A stretch of DNA of 64,000 nt, taken from positions 868,001-932,000 of the forward strand of contig CAWFQE010000002.1 in NCBI GenBank assembly GCA_963817885.1. The letters are read 5' to 3'. This document shows positions 1-8,539 of the stretch, one piece after another. The position numbers and the translations under genes were made by a program. This stretch comes from CAVOHU01 sp963817885. GTDB taxonomy: Bacteria > Acidobacteriota > Vicinamibacteria > Vicinamibacterales > JAKQTR01. How positions within the stretch are numbered: the first letter of the stretch is position 1; the number at the start of each line of letters is the position of its first letter. The notes under the pieces are model-generated. The model searched no databases. It had not been told where the DNA came from and saw only the letters and a list, made by a program, of their open reading frames with translations.

Positions 1-1
1 G

Positions 2-331
2 GTCGCCGTCGACACGCCCGACAACCTCACGCGCCGCCTCCGGGGCGCGGAGATGATGTACGTGCAGGTCGATCCGGGCAAGGCGGATCCGAAGCCGGTG
101 CTCGAGAAGATCCCCGGCGTGACGCGGGTGGCCGAGGTCGATCATCACGACGGGGCGACCGGGTTCGAAGTTGAGAGCGTGCACGGCCGCGACATCCGCC
201 GCGAGCTCGCGCAGGGCGTGGTCAGCGCCGGGTGGGGACTGCTGGAACTCCGGCCCTCGCGCATGAGCCTTGAAGAAATCTTCCTGCAGGTCACCACCGA
301 AGAGCAGGATGCCAAGCCTGAGGAGGCCTGA
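2..331 (+). CDS. ABC transporter ATPase, C-terminal part (Gld-type)
   Basis: Only the last ~109 residues are present; the reading frame is open to the left edge, so the gene starts outside the window. The visible part lies beyond the Walker and signature motifs and is the accessory C-terminal region of an ABC ATPase, ending in the LEEIFLQVT motif typical of ABC-2 exporter ATPases. It lies 4 nt before an ABC-2 permease and an auxiliary protein, the arrangement of GldA-GldF-GldG-like exporters. It should energise that inner-membrane exporter. Substrate unknown; gliding motility itself cannot be inferred from these genes. Confidence 0.85.
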   Translation, partial: VAVDTPDNLTRRLRGAEMMYVQVDPGKADPKPVLEKIPGVTRVAEVDHHDGATGFEVESVHGRDIRRELAQGVVSAGWGLLELRPSRMSLEEIFLQVTTEEQDAKPEEA

Positions 332-335
332 GGTC

Positions 336-1103
336 ATGGGCAATATCCTCGCCATCGCACAGAAGGAAGCCAAGGCCTACTTCGAATCGCCCATCGCGTA
401 CGTGGTGATTGGCCTGTTCGCGCTCCTGTTCGGGTACTTCTACGTCGCGATCCTGAACTTCTTCATCGAGCAGAGCATGCAGGGCGGGCAGTTCGGCATG
501 CCCTCGCCGATGAACGTGAACCAGCAGATGATCCGCCCGCTGCTGCTCAATACCACCGTAGTGCTGCTGCTGGTCATGCCGCTCATCACGATGCGGACCT
601 ACGCCGAAGAGAAGCGGTCGGGCACGATCGAGCTGCTGCTCACCTCGCCGATCACCGACTTCCAGATCATCGTCGGCAAGTTCCTCGGCGCCCTGGCGCT
701 CTACGCGTCCATGCTGGCCGTGACGCTCGTGTATGTCGGCGTGCTGTTCTTCGTCGGGAACCCCGAGTGGAAGCCGATCGTCACGGCGTACCTGGGCCTG
801 CTGCTGATGGGCGGATCGTTCCTGTCGGTCGGGCTCTTCATCTCCAGCCTGACCAAGAACCAGATCGTCGCCGGGATGCTGACCTTCGCGGTGTTCCTGC
901 TGCTGTGGATCATCGACTGGATCGGCAGCGTGGCCGGCCCGACCGCCGAGCAGGTGTTCACCTACCTGTCGATCACGCAGCACTTCGACGACTTCGCGAA
1001 AGGCGTGATCGACACCAAGCACGTCATCTACTACCTGAGCTTCATCACCTTCGGCCTCTTCCTGACCGCCAAGTCGGTCGACAGCGAACGGTGGCGCGGA
1101 TAA
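336..1103 (+). CDS. ABC-2 permease, GldF-like
   Basis: A 255-residue integral membrane protein with about six hydrophobic segments (near residues 20-43, 70-90, 118-140, 145-170, 178-200 and the C-terminus). The N-terminus (IAQKEAKAYFESPIAYV) and the TMRTYAEEKRSGTIELLLTSP motif after the second segment are typical of ABC-2 transporter permeases of the GldF type. The start at 336 is chosen because the ATG lies just after the upstream ATPase stop and is preceded by GAGG; an earlier ATG in frame would overlap the ATPase heavily. It overlaps the next gene by one base (TAATG), implying translational coupling. It forms the membrane channel of the exporter. Confidence 0.9.
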   Translation: MGNILAIAQKEAKAYFESPIAYVVIGLFALLFGYFYVAILNFFIEQSMQGGQFGMPSPMNVNQQMIRPLLLNTTVVLLLVMPLITMRTYAEEKRSGTIELLLTSPITDFQIIVGKFLGALALYASMLAVTLVYVGVLFFVGNPEWKPIVTAYLGLLLMGGSFLSVGLFISSLTKNQIVAGMLTFAVFLLLWIIDWIGSVAGPTAEQVFTYLSITQHFDDFAKGVIDTKHVIYYLSFITFGLFLTAKSVDSERWRG

Positions 1104-2686
1104 TGTTCAAGAAGATTGCCGGCATCATCGGGTGGCTCGGGACGGCGCTGGTGTTCGGCGCGGTCGCGATCCGGTTCCTCAAACCTGAGTGGGAGCGCTA
1201 CGCCTACTGGGCGGCCTGGGCCGGCCTGTTGTGCGTGCTCGTCTACACCCTCGGCCAGTGGCGCGAGATCGCCGGCGTGTTCCGCCGTCGGCAGGCCCGC
1301 CTCGGGACGCTCACCGCCGCCAGCATCCTCATCGTGCTGGGCATCCTGGTGGCGATCAACTTCATCGGCGCCCGCCAGAACAAGCGGTGGGACCTGACCG
1401 CGGCGGGCCAGTTCAGCCTGTCGGATCAGACCCGGAAGGTCCTTGCCGGGCTCGACTCGCCCCTCAAGGCGTACATCTTCGAGAAGGCCCAGGACCTCCA
1501 GCGGTTCAGGGACAAGCTCCGCGAGTACGAATACGTCGGCGGCCCCAAGCTCTCGGTCGAGTACGTCGACGTGGACAAGAAGCCGGGGCTGGCGAAGACC
1601 CTCCAGGTGCAGTCCTACGGCACGGTGGTCTTCGAGTACAAGGGCCGCACCGAGCGCGTGGTCGGCGACAGCGAGCAGGACCTGACCAACGCGATCATCA
1701 AGGTGGTCACCGGCCAGCAGAAGAAGGTCTACTTCGTCCAGGGACACGGCGAGAAGGATCCGGCGAGCTCGGAGCGCACCGGCTACAACGGCATCGCCCA
1801 GGCCCTTCAGCGCGACAACTTCGGCTTCGACAAGCTCGTGCTGGCCCAGACCGGCGAGGTTCCCGCCGACGCGTCGGTGATCGTCCTCGCGGGGCCGCGC
1901 ATCGATCTCTACCCGCAGGAGATCGTCGCGATCCGCAAGTACCTCGACCGCGGCGGCAAGATGCTCGCCATGGTCGACCCGCCCGACAAGGCGGGCACCC
2001 CGCCGTATACAGGCCTGCAGACGCTGTTGAGGGAGTGGGGCTTCGAGCTGGGCGACAACATCGTCGTCGACGCGAGCGGGATGGGCCAGCTGATCGGCGC
2101 CGACGCCTCGGTGCCCGTGGCCGCCAATTACCCGCAGCACCCGATCACGGATCGGTTCAACTACCTGACCGCGTACCCGCTGGCGCGTTCGGTCACCCCG
2201 GTGCCCGGAGGGGTCAACGGCCACTCGCCGCAGACCTTCATCGAGACCAGCCCCCGCAGCTGGGCCGAGACCGACATCGACAAGTTCATGAAGACGGGTG
2301 AAGTGGAGCTCGACGAGAAGAAGGGCGACAAGAAGGGGCCGGTCTCGATCGGCGCCGCCGTGTCGGCCCCGGCCCCGGGCGCGCCCGCGCCCGCCCCCGA
2401 GAACGCGGACCAGCGGAAGCCCGAGACGCGCGTCGTCGTGGTCGGCGACTCCGACTTCGTCGCCAATTACGCGCTGAACATCCAGGGCAACAAGGACCTG
2501 TTCCTGAACGCGCTCAACTGGCTCGCGCAGCAGGAGAACCTGATCGCCATCCGGCCCAAGGAGCCGAACGATCGCCGGCTCACCCTCACTGCGGATCAGA
2601 GCCGCCGGCTGATGTGGTTCGCGCTGTTCATCATCCCGGGTGCGATCTTCGCGACCGGCATTTACACCTGGTGGCGGAGGCGATAG
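1103..2686 (+). CDS. ABC transporter auxiliary protein, GldG-like
   Basis: A 527-residue protein starting in the TAATG overlap with the permease. Three hydrophobic segments in the first ~90 residues are followed by the NKRWDLTAAGQFSLSDQT region, a large periplasmic domain (thiamine-fold-like part with VYFVQGHGEKDP and VILAGPR), a Pro/Ala-rich linker (~residues 420-445), a VVGDSDFVAN motif and a last C-terminal membrane anchor ending in WWRRR. This is the Gldg/ABC_transp_aux family architecture. The partner is the preceding permease; the following DUF4340 gene starts at the very next base. The substrate is unknown. Confidence 0.88.
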   Translation: MFKKIAGIIGWLGTALVFGAVAIRFLKPEWERYAYWAAWAGLLCVLVYTLGQWREIAGVFRRRQARLGTLTAASILIVLGILVAINFIGARQNKRWDLTAAGQFSLSDQTRKVLAGLDSPLKAYIFEKAQDLQRFRDKLREYEYVGGPKLSVEYVDVDKKPGLAKTLQVQSYGTVVFEYKGRTERVVGDSEQDLTNAIIKVVTGQQKKVYFVQGHGEKDPASSERTGYNGIAQALQRDNFGFDKLVLAQTGEVPADASVIVLAGPRIDLYPQEIVAIRKYLDRGGKMLAMVDPPDKAGTPPYTGLQTLLREWGFELGDNIVVDASGMGQLIGADASVPVAANYPQHPITDRFNYLTAYPLARSVTPVPGGVNGHSPQTFIETSPRSWAETDIDKFMKTGEVELDEKKGDKKGPVSIGAAVSAPAPGAPAPAPENADQRKPETRVVVVGDSDFVANYALNIQGNKDLFLNALNWLAQQENLIAIRPKEPNDRRLTLTADQSRRLMWFALFIIPGAIFATGIYTWWRRR

Positions 2687-4021
2687 ATGCGAGGTTTTCG
2701 ATCGACGATCGTCCTGCTCGTCGTGCTCGTCGGGCTCGGCGCCTACATCTACATGGTCGAACTGAAGAAGCCGGCTGCCACCGACACCGCGCCCAAGCAG
2801 AAAGCCTTCACCGCCGAGCCGGAGAAGATCGAGGAAGTCCAGATCACGACCGCCTCGGGCGATCGGACCGTCATGAAGAAGGTCAACGGCACCTGGCAGA
2901 TCGCCGAGCCCGTCCAGGTCCGGGCCGACGAGACAGAGGCCACCGGGGTCACCACCAACCTGGCCCAGCTGGAGATCGTGCGGGTCGTCGACGAGAGCCC
3001 GGCCGACCTCGGCCAGTACGGCCTGGCCAAGCCGCGGATCGACGTCGCCTTCCGCAAGAGCGGCGAGAAGGATTTCTCGCACCTGCTCATCGGCGACAAG
3101 ACGGCGACCGGCGGTGATCTCTACGCGAAGCTGCCGTCCGAGAAACGGGTGTTCCTCGTGGCCGCGTTCCTCGACTCGACCTTCAACAAGACGACGTTCG
3201 ACCTGCGTGAGAAGTCAATTCTCGCCTTCGAGCGCGACAAGGTCGACCAGCTCGAGGTGACCTCGGGCCCCGACTCGGTGGCGTTCGCCAAGTCCGGCAC
3301 CGAGTGGAAGATCACGCGCCCCATCCAGGCGCGCGCGGACCTGGGGGCGGTCGAAGGCGTCATCGGGCGCATCCAGAGCGCCCAGATGAAGTCGATCGTG
3401 ACCTCGTCGCCGACACCGAAGGATCTCGCGCAGTACGGCCTCGACAAGCCCGTCGCCACGGTGGTCATCGGCGCCGGCAGCGCCCGCGCGTCACTCGAGA
3501 TCGGCAAGCCCGGACCGTCCGGCCAGGTGTACGCGCTCGACCTGTCGCGGCCGATGGTGTTCACCATCGAGGGCTCGATTGCCGACGACCTGAAGAAGAA
3601 GCCCGACGACTACCGGCCCAAGGACCTCTTCGAGTTCAGGTCCTTCACCGCGACCCGGCTCGAGGTCACGCGAGGCGGCGCCACCCAGGCGTTTGAAAAG
3701 GTGAAGGTCAAGGACGCCGCGGACAAGTGGCAGCTGGTCGGCGCCAGGAAGGACGTCGATGCCGCCAAGATGGAGTCGCTGCTGTCGAGCCTGACCGATC
3801 TCCAGGCCGTCTCGTTCGCCGACGCGAAGACCAGGACCGGGGCTGATGCGCCGGTGGCGGTCGTCGTGGCCAGGTCGGACGATGGCAAGAAGGAAGAGAA
3901 AGTCGTGTTCGGCAAGGTCGGGAACGATGTGTTCGCGGTGCGGGCCGGCGAGGCCGGGGCCGCGCACGTGGACGCGGCGAAGTTCGACGCCGCGATGAAA
4001 GCGCTCGACGCGCTCAAGTGA
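2687..4021 (+). CDS. DUF4340 domain protein, exporter partner
   Basis: A 444-residue protein with one N-terminal membrane anchor (VLLVVLVGLGAYIYM) and a long extracytoplasmic region built from two or three similar DUF4340 modules; the pair LAQLEIVRVV...LGQYGLAKP and IQSAQMKSIV...LAQYGLDKP shows the internal repeat. It starts one base after the GldG-like stop (TAG-ATG) and overlaps the next gene. DUF4340 proteins regularly accompany GldG-like ABC systems and are presumed to be periplasmic partners; no enzymatic motif is seen. Family assignment is firm, function is inferred from context. Confidence 0.85.
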   Translation: MRGFRSTIVLLVVLVGLGAYIYMVELKKPAATDTAPKQKAFTAEPEKIEEVQITTASGDRTVMKKVNGTWQIAEPVQVRADETEATGVTTNLAQLEIVRVVDESPADLGQYGLAKPRIDVAFRKSGEKDFSHLLIGDKTATGGDLYAKLPSEKRVFLVAAFLDSTFNKTTFDLREKSILAFERDKVDQLEVTSGPDSVAFAKSGTEWKITRPIQARADLGAVEGVIGRIQSAQMKSIVTSSPTPKDLAQYGLDKPVATVVIGAGSARASLEIGKPGPSGQVYALDLSRPMVFTIEGSIADDLKKKPDDYRPKDLFEFRSFTATRLEVTRGGATQAFEKVKVKDAADKWQLVGARKDVDAAKMESLLSSLTDLQAVSFADAKTRTGADAPVAVVVARSDDGKKEEKVVFGKVGNDVFAVRAGEAGAAHVDAAKFDAAMKALDALK

Positions 4022-5532
4022 CACGCCGGGTCGCCATCGCGCTGTTGCTGGTGGGTCTCGCCGCCGGGTGCGCCCGGCGGATCGAGCCCACGCTTCAGCC
4101 GCTCGGGCGACCCGCCGAAGCGGCCGCCAGGATCGTCGGCCTGGAGGCGCTCCGCCAGGACCTCACCGGGCTGTTCCACTCTCCCGCCTTCGGCAACGCC
4201 ATCTGGGGCGTCACGATACGATCGCTCGACACGGGCGAGACGCTGTTCATCCAGCAGAGCAGCACCCTGCTCATGCCGGCGTCGAACATGAAGATCGTCA
4301 CGTTGAGCGTCGCCGCGGAGAAGCTCGGCTGGGACTATCGCTTCGAAACCAGGCTGGTCACAACCGCGCCGGTCGAGCAGGGCGTTCTCAAAGGCGATCT
4401 GATCGTGGTGGGCGGCGGGGATCCGAGCCTCGGCGCCCGCGGCGAATCGACGAAAGTCTTCGCCGCGTGGGCCGAGGGTCTCAAGGCCCAGGGCATCTCG
4501 AAGATCGACGGACGGATAATCGGCGACGACCGCGCCCTCGATGACCAGGGGCTCGGCCAGGGCTGGGCGTGGGACTACCTCAGTGCCGGGTATGCCACGC
4601 CGTCAGGGGCCCTGGAATTCAACGAGAATCTCGTTCAACTGACGCTCCGCGCCGGGGCCGCGGAAGGCGATCCCGTAGCCGTCGAGGTCCGGCCCGAGGG
4701 CCACGGCCTGACCGTCGACAACAAGGTGGTGACCGGACCGAAGGACTCCGGGGTGGAGTTTGATCTCCGGCGCCTTCCGGGAACCTCCGTTCTGCATCTG
4801 GCCGGGACAGTTCCGGCGGGCCGGCCGGAGGTGGTTCGGGCCGCGTCAGTCGACAACCCGACGCAGTTCTTCGTCGGCGTGCTGAAGGCCGCGCTCATCG
4901 CCAACGGGATTGCCGTCACGGGGGACGCCGTTGACATCGGTGACATGGCGGCGCCTCCCGACACGTCGACCGCGCAGGCCCTGTACTCACACATCTCCCC
5001 GACCCTCGCGGAGATCGGCAAGGTGATGCTGAAAGTGAGCCAGAACCTCTACGCCGATACGCTGCTGAAGGTTGTGGGCCGCGTCGACCTTCGGCAGGGA
5101 TCGGCGCAATCCGGCCGCAAGGTCGTTCAAGAGGTGCTGAAAGGCTGGGGCATCGAGCCCGAGCAGTACGTGCAGGTCGACGGCTCCGGCCTGTCCCGGT
5201 ACAACTACCTCACGACCGACGTGATCGTCTCGATCCTGTCGCACGTGCACGGCGACCAGCGGCTGCGCGGGCCTTTCATGGACGCCTTGCCGATCGCGGG
5301 CGTCGACGGCACGTTGAGCGGACGCATGAAGGGTACGCCGGCCGAGGGCAACGCCAGGGCCAAGACGGGATCGATCTCGAACGCCAGGGCGCTGTCGGGC
5401 TTCGTGACGACGGCCGACGGGGAGCAGCTGGTGTTCTCGATGATCGCCAACAACTTCAACGTGCCGCAGGCGCAGGCCGACCAGGTCGCCGACGCAGCCG
5501 TCGCCCACCTTGCAGGATTCCGAAGAAGATAG
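4018..5532 (+). CDS. dacB: PBP4-type D-Ala-D-Ala carboxypeptidase (S13), lipoprotein
   Basis: A 504-residue serine peptidase of family S13. The GTG start overlaps the DUF4340 stop by 4 nt (GTGA). A lipobox (LAAGC, Cys18) predicts a lipoprotein. Catalytic motifs are all present: SNMK (Ser89, Lys92), SQN followed by LYADTLLK near residue 340, and KTG near residue 443. The long insertion between SxxK and SxN is characteristic of PBP4/DacB. It trims or cleaves peptidoglycan cross-links in the periplasm. The coupling with the exporter genes may only reflect operon packing. Confidence 0.92.
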   Translation: MTRRVAIALLLVGLAAGCARRIEPTLQPLGRPAEAAARIVGLEALRQDLTGLFHSPAFGNAIWGVTIRSLDTGETLFIQQSSTLLMPASNMKIVTLSVAAEKLGWDYRFETRLVTTAPVEQGVLKGDLIVVGGGDPSLGARGESTKVFAAWAEGLKAQGISKIDGRIIGDDRALDDQGLGQGWAWDYLSAGYATPSGALEFNENLVQLTLRAGAAEGDPVAVEVRPEGHGLTVDNKVVTGPKDSGVEFDLRRLPGTSVLHLAGTVPAGRPEVVRAASVDNPTQFFVGVLKAALIANGIAVTGDAVDIGDMAAPPDTSTAQALYSHISPTLAEIGKVMLKVSQNLYADTLLKVVGRVDLRQGSAQSGRKVVQEVLKGWGIEPEQYVQVDGSGLSRYNYLTTDVIVSILSHVHGDQRLRGPFMDALPIAGVDGTLSGRMKGTPAEGNARAKTGSISNARALSGFVTTADGEQLVFSMIANNFNVPQAQADQVADAAVAHLAGFRRR

Positions 5533-5533
5533 G

Positions 5534-5584
5534 CCGCCAGTCGCCAGTCGCCAGCCAGCCGCCAGCCGCCAGCCTCCAGCCAGA
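5534..5584. repeat. Period-7 tandem repeat (CGCCAG-type)
   Basis: Between dacB and the next gene lies a tract of heptamers (CCGCCAG, TCGCCAG, TCGCCAG, then CCGCCAG twice and CCTCCAG, with a 4-base interruption). It is one of several intergenic repeats in this window with the same 7-base period and the reverse complement of the GGCTGGC repeat near 38.5 kb. Confidence 0.8.
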
Positions 5585-5597
5585 GTATGATTCCCCC

Positions 5598-6347
5598 ATG
5601 CTTCCGGTCGTCATCGTTGACATCGGGTTGGCGCTAGCCGCCGCCGGGGTGGTGTCGGTCGTCTGGCCCTTGCGGTTCCTCGGTATCAGGAATCGGATCG
5701 TCGCCCTCGTGTTTCTGGCCGCCGGCGTGATCGTGTGCCTGTTCGGGATGACGCGCCCGGCGCCTGAAATCTACGCGTCCGGCTCGTCGTCGCGATTCGA
5801 CGAGTTCGCACCGGTATACCAGTTCCGGGAAGCGCACAGCATCCCGGTTCAGGCGAAGCCGGAACGGGTCTTTGCGGCCATCAAGGCGGTCACCGCCGAC
5901 GAAATTCCCTTCTTCAGAATGATCACGTGGATCCGCCGTGGCGGCGGAGGCGGGCCCGAGAGCATACTCAACCCTCCTCGCGGCGTCCCCTTGCTCGCGG
6001 TTGCGACGCGAACCTCCTTTCTCAAGCTGGCCGAGGTGCCCAACCGGGAACTGGTCATCGGCAGCGTGGTGCTCGCGCCGGAAGGGATGCGCCTGGCGAT
6101 CGAATCGACGCCCGATTCGTTCAGGGCCCTGGTCCAGGGCGGGTTCGCGAAGGCGACCATGCAGTTCCTCGTCACCGAGCGCGGAGAGGGTGATTGCCTG
6201 CTCTCGACCGAGACCCGGGTGTTCGCGACCGACAGCGTGTCGCGCGAACGGTTCGGGTACTACTGGCGCTTCATCGCGCCGGGCAGCGCCGCGCTCCGGC
6301 TGATGTGGCTGCGTGCGATCAAGGTCAGAGCCGAGGCTAGAGACTAG
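5598..6347 (+). CDS. Membrane protein with SRPBCC-like domain
   Basis: A 249-residue protein with two hydrophobic segments at the N-terminus (residues ~5-25 and ~32-52) followed by a soluble region. The pattern ...FREAHSIPVQAKPERVFAAIKAVTADEI...FF, an arginine-glycine stretch and the repeated hydrophobic strands resemble membrane-anchored START/SRPBCC-like proteins, but I cannot name a family with certainty. No RBS of note. It is convergent with the downstream cupin gene, with a large heptamer-repeat tract between them. Function unknown. Confidence 0.7.
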   Translation: MLPVVIVDIGLALAAAGVVSVVWPLRFLGIRNRIVALVFLAAGVIVCLFGMTRPAPEIYASGSSSRFDEFAPVYQFREAHSIPVQAKPERVFAAIKAVTADEIPFFRMITWIRRGGGGGPESILNPPRGVPLLAVATRTSFLKLAEVPNRELVIGSVVLAPEGMRLAIESTPDSFRALVQGGFAKATMQFLVTERGEGDCLLSTETRVFATDSVSRERFGYYWRFIAPGSAALRLMWLRAIKVRAEARD

Positions 6348-6652
6348 GGGCTAGGGACTAGGGGCTGGGCGCTAGTCAGAAGCAGGGGCTAGGGACCAGG
6401 CGCTCGGCGCTAGCCAGCATGGCGCAACGCTGCGAGCACGTCGGCGGATTCCTTGGTGAGGCGGGCGGAAGGGGACGACCTGGCGCCTGGCCGCTAGCCC
6501 CTAGCCCCTAGCGCCTAGTCCCTAGCCCCTAGCCCCTAGCGCCTAGTCCCTAGCCCCTAGCCCCTAGTCCCTAGCCCCTAGCCCCTAGCCCCTAGCCCCT
6601 AGTCCCTAGCCCCTAGCCCCTAGTCCCTAGCCCCCAGCCCTAGTCCCCAGTC
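6335..6652. repeat. Large period-7 repeat with inverted arms
   Basis: The convergent gap holds a left arm (6335-6420) of CTAGGGG/CTAGGGA units and a right arm (6491-6652) of about 20 units of CCCCTAG, TCCCTAG and GCGCCTAG. The arms are reverse complements of each other around a ~70-base unique centre, so transcripts from either side could fold into a long hairpin, giving bidirectional termination. The unit keeps TAG at a strict 7-base spacing. No IS ends or coding potential seen. Confidence 0.9.
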
Positions 6653-7038
6653 GGTACGATTTCCGCATTCTCCACCATCAGGATGACGGCACGTTGGGGC
6701 GCACGGGTCCGGTGCGTCACTCCCTTCGGCACGACATAGCCCTCCCTCGGCCCGAGATCGACGGTGCGGTCCACGAGATCGATCAGGAAGTGTCCTTCGA
6801 CGACATAGAAGAACTCATCGTCTTCATCGTGCTTGTGCCAGTGGTACTCGCCCTGCATGACACCCAGTCGCACAACCGAGTCGTTCACCTTGCAGAGCGT
6901 CTGGTTGTACCACTGGTCCTTGCATGCCTCGATGAGGGGGTCGATCTTCACCACCTGGAGCGGTCCGTGCAGGATATCGAGATGCGTGGCATACGGAAAG
7001 GGACTGGTCGGATTCGACCCGGGCTGTTTCTCGCTCAT
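6640..7038 (-). CDS. Cupin-domain protein
   Basis: A 132-residue single-domain cupin. Motif 1 is visible as HWHKHDEDDEFFYVVEG and motif 2 as GPREGYVVPKGVTHRT, giving the metal-binding His/Glu set. An ATG 18 nt further upstream is less likely because the AAGGAG ribosome-binding site lies between the two ATGs, 9 nt before the chosen MSEKQP start. Its 3' end abuts the heptamer array. Such small cupins act as isomerases, dioxygenases or binding proteins; the substrate cannot be told. Confidence 0.82.
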   Translation of the reverse strand: MSEKQPGSNPTSPFPYATHLDILHGPLQVVKIDPLIEACKDQWYNQTLCKVNDSVVRLGVMQGEYHWHKHDEDDEFFYVVEGHFLIDLVDRTVDLGPREGYVVPKGVTHRTRAPQRAVILMVENAEIVPTGD

Positions 7039-7328
7039 CGTCGTCAGCTCCTTCACACGCCGCGGACAGCCGCCATGCCCTGTTCGGGCACCGCGAATCC
7101 GGCGGCCGCGGTGTCACATCGTTCCTATGCTACCGCCTAACCCGGCGCCCGGTTGAGCCGGGTCCGCCCGCGTTACCACCTGCGGCCTGCGGCGGGAATG
7201 CGGCCTGGCTGCCCGCCTCGAAAGGTCATTTCGTGAAAACGTCAGATGATCGAGATCCCGGCGGCTAATCGACTCGTCTTAAGGACCAGAACCCGCGGAA
7301 CCGCGTGATCCCCCCGGCAGGAGGAGAC

Positions 7329-7745
7329 ATGAGCGCACCGAGTCTCGTCGCGAGGTGGTCGTCCTGGAGTCCACAACTGCGCAGCGTGCTTCGCATCATC
7401 GCCGCGTTCATGTTCATGCAACCCGGCATGGCGAAGCTCTTTGCATTTCCGGTGTCAATCCTGCCCACCGGCGGCACGGTCAAGCTGATGTCCCAGATGG
7501 GGCTCGGGGGGACTCTCGAAACCTTCGGCGGAGCACTACTCCTCCTTGGGCTCTTCACGCGTCCGGTGGCCTTTCTGCTGTCGGGTGAGATGGCCGTCGC
7601 GTATTTCCAGTTTCATGCTCCCGCCAGCTTCTGGACTGTCGTGAACAACGGCATGGGGGCCGTGCTCTATTGCTTCGTCTGGCTCTACTTCTCGGCCGCC
7701 GGCGCGGGCCCGTGGAGCCTGGACGCCGCCCGGCGAAAGGCGTAA
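7329..7745 (+). CDS. DoxX family membrane protein
   Basis: A 138-residue protein with four hydrophobic segments and the DoxX hallmarks FMFMQPGMAKLFAFP near the N-terminus and GGALLLLGLFTRPVAFLLSGEMAVAYF in the middle. The ATG at 7329 follows a strong AGGAGGAG site. DoxX proteins are quinol-oxidase-like or redox-associated inner membrane proteins. It is an isolated plus-strand gene, divergent from the cupin, and has its own promoter region upstream (7140-7320), in which no clear -35/-10 pair was recognised. Confidence 0.88.
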   Translation: MSAPSLVARWSSWSPQLRSVLRIIAAFMFMQPGMAKLFAFPVSILPTGGTVKLMSQMGLGGTLETFGGALLLLGLFTRPVAFLLSGEMAVAYFQFHAPASFWTVVNNGMGAVLYCFVWLYFSAAGAGPWSLDAARRKA

Positions 7746-7990
7746 CCGGAATCCGGAATCGGTTCGTGCCCTGTCGCTCGCGCTACTGGCACTCTCCGCA
7801 GAAGGCAACGGCACGCACCCACGCGTCGCGGTTCAGCACATGGTCGCGCTTGGTGGCAGAACCAGTGTGGTTGGCCGAGCGGGAGGCGGACACGACGGAC
7901 CTGCGTCCGGCGAGGGAGGGCCGCACCCGAGGCTGATGCTTACCAAGGCTGCGAGCAACAGCCAAGGGCCCGGGCTGCCTCTCAACTGCG

Positions 7991-8386
7991 TCATTTCGCC
8001 CGACACACCGAGTTCGTGAACGGGCGATACGTGTAGCGCGTGCCGGTCTCTGGGACGACGCTCCTGCTCTTGGGATCGAAGTTGGGATCAATGGGAATCA
8101 GGGTCATGCCGCAAACGACCGTCGGCACGGCGTGCCTGGTGGGCGGCGTCGGGACTTCGGCGGCTGCTCGATCGGAAGCGGCAGATCTTCTGCGAGCCCC
8201 AAACTGAAAGAGGGCGCGGTACGGGTCCCCGGCTCGCGGCCCGGGAACCGAAGCGGACTCCCTGAGATCGACCTGGATTCGAACGGGCTGGGCGGGCTGG
8301 GTGGGGCTTGGAGTTGCCTGAGCCCGGGAGAGCGCCGGCAAGACGAGGATCGATGCGAAGGCGAGGACGGCCAGCCGTATGCGCAT
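7991..8386 (-). CDS. Small secreted protein, unknown
   Basis: A 131-residue protein with a clear signal peptide (MRIRLAVLAFASILVLPALS, cleavage after SRAQA). The mature part has a Pro/Arg-rich low-complexity stretch and a conserved-looking tail, TVVCGMTLIPIDPNFDP, then TYRPFTNSVC. The two cysteines could form a disulfide. The tail resembles short secreted proteins common in acidobacterial genomes, but I know no named family. The 245 bases between this gene and DoxX hold nothing recognisable. Confidence 0.6.
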   Translation of the reverse strand: MRIRLAVLAFASILVLPALSRAQATPSPTQPAQPVRIQVDLRESASVPGPRAGDPYRALFQFGARRRSAASDRAAAEVPTPPTRHAVPTVVCGMTLIPIDPNFDPKSRSVVPETGTRYTYRPFTNSVCRAK

Positions 8387-8487
8387 GTCGACCTCCGCCC
8401 GAGATCATACTGCCATTGTCCGGCTGGCCGCACGTCAGCTCGCCCGCCTGCCTTCGATGAGCAATTCCTCCGGGTGAGCGCCCGAGA

Positions 8488-8510
8488 GGGCCCGAAGCGG
8501 GTTCGGGCCC
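8488..8510 (-). terminator. Perfect hairpin after the TPR/coiled-coil gene
   Basis: GGGCCCGAA and its exact complement TTCGGGCCC are separated by 5 bases, directly 3' of the minus-strand gene ending at 8540. There is no clear U tract, so it may be a non-canonical terminator or RNA-stabilising hairpin. Confidence 0.55.
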
Positions 8511-8539
8511 ATCGTCGCTCACGGGTTGAGCGGGGGCGG

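Noticed and set aside
1031..3082. Long open frame on the minus strand opposite the GldG and DUF4340 genes
   Set aside because: It mirrors the codon structure of two well-recognised plus-strand genes and shows a shadow composition (Arg/Leu/Gly/His-rich, no motif).
6491..6652. CRISPR-like appearance of the repeated CCCCTAG units
   Set aside because: The period is 7 bases without any spacers; it is a simple tandem repeat.
7131..7155. attC-like cores GCCTAAC and GTTGAGC upstream of the cupin gene
   Set aside because: The cores are only ~10 bases apart, too close for the L boxes and loop of an attC site; it is more likely a simple hairpin.
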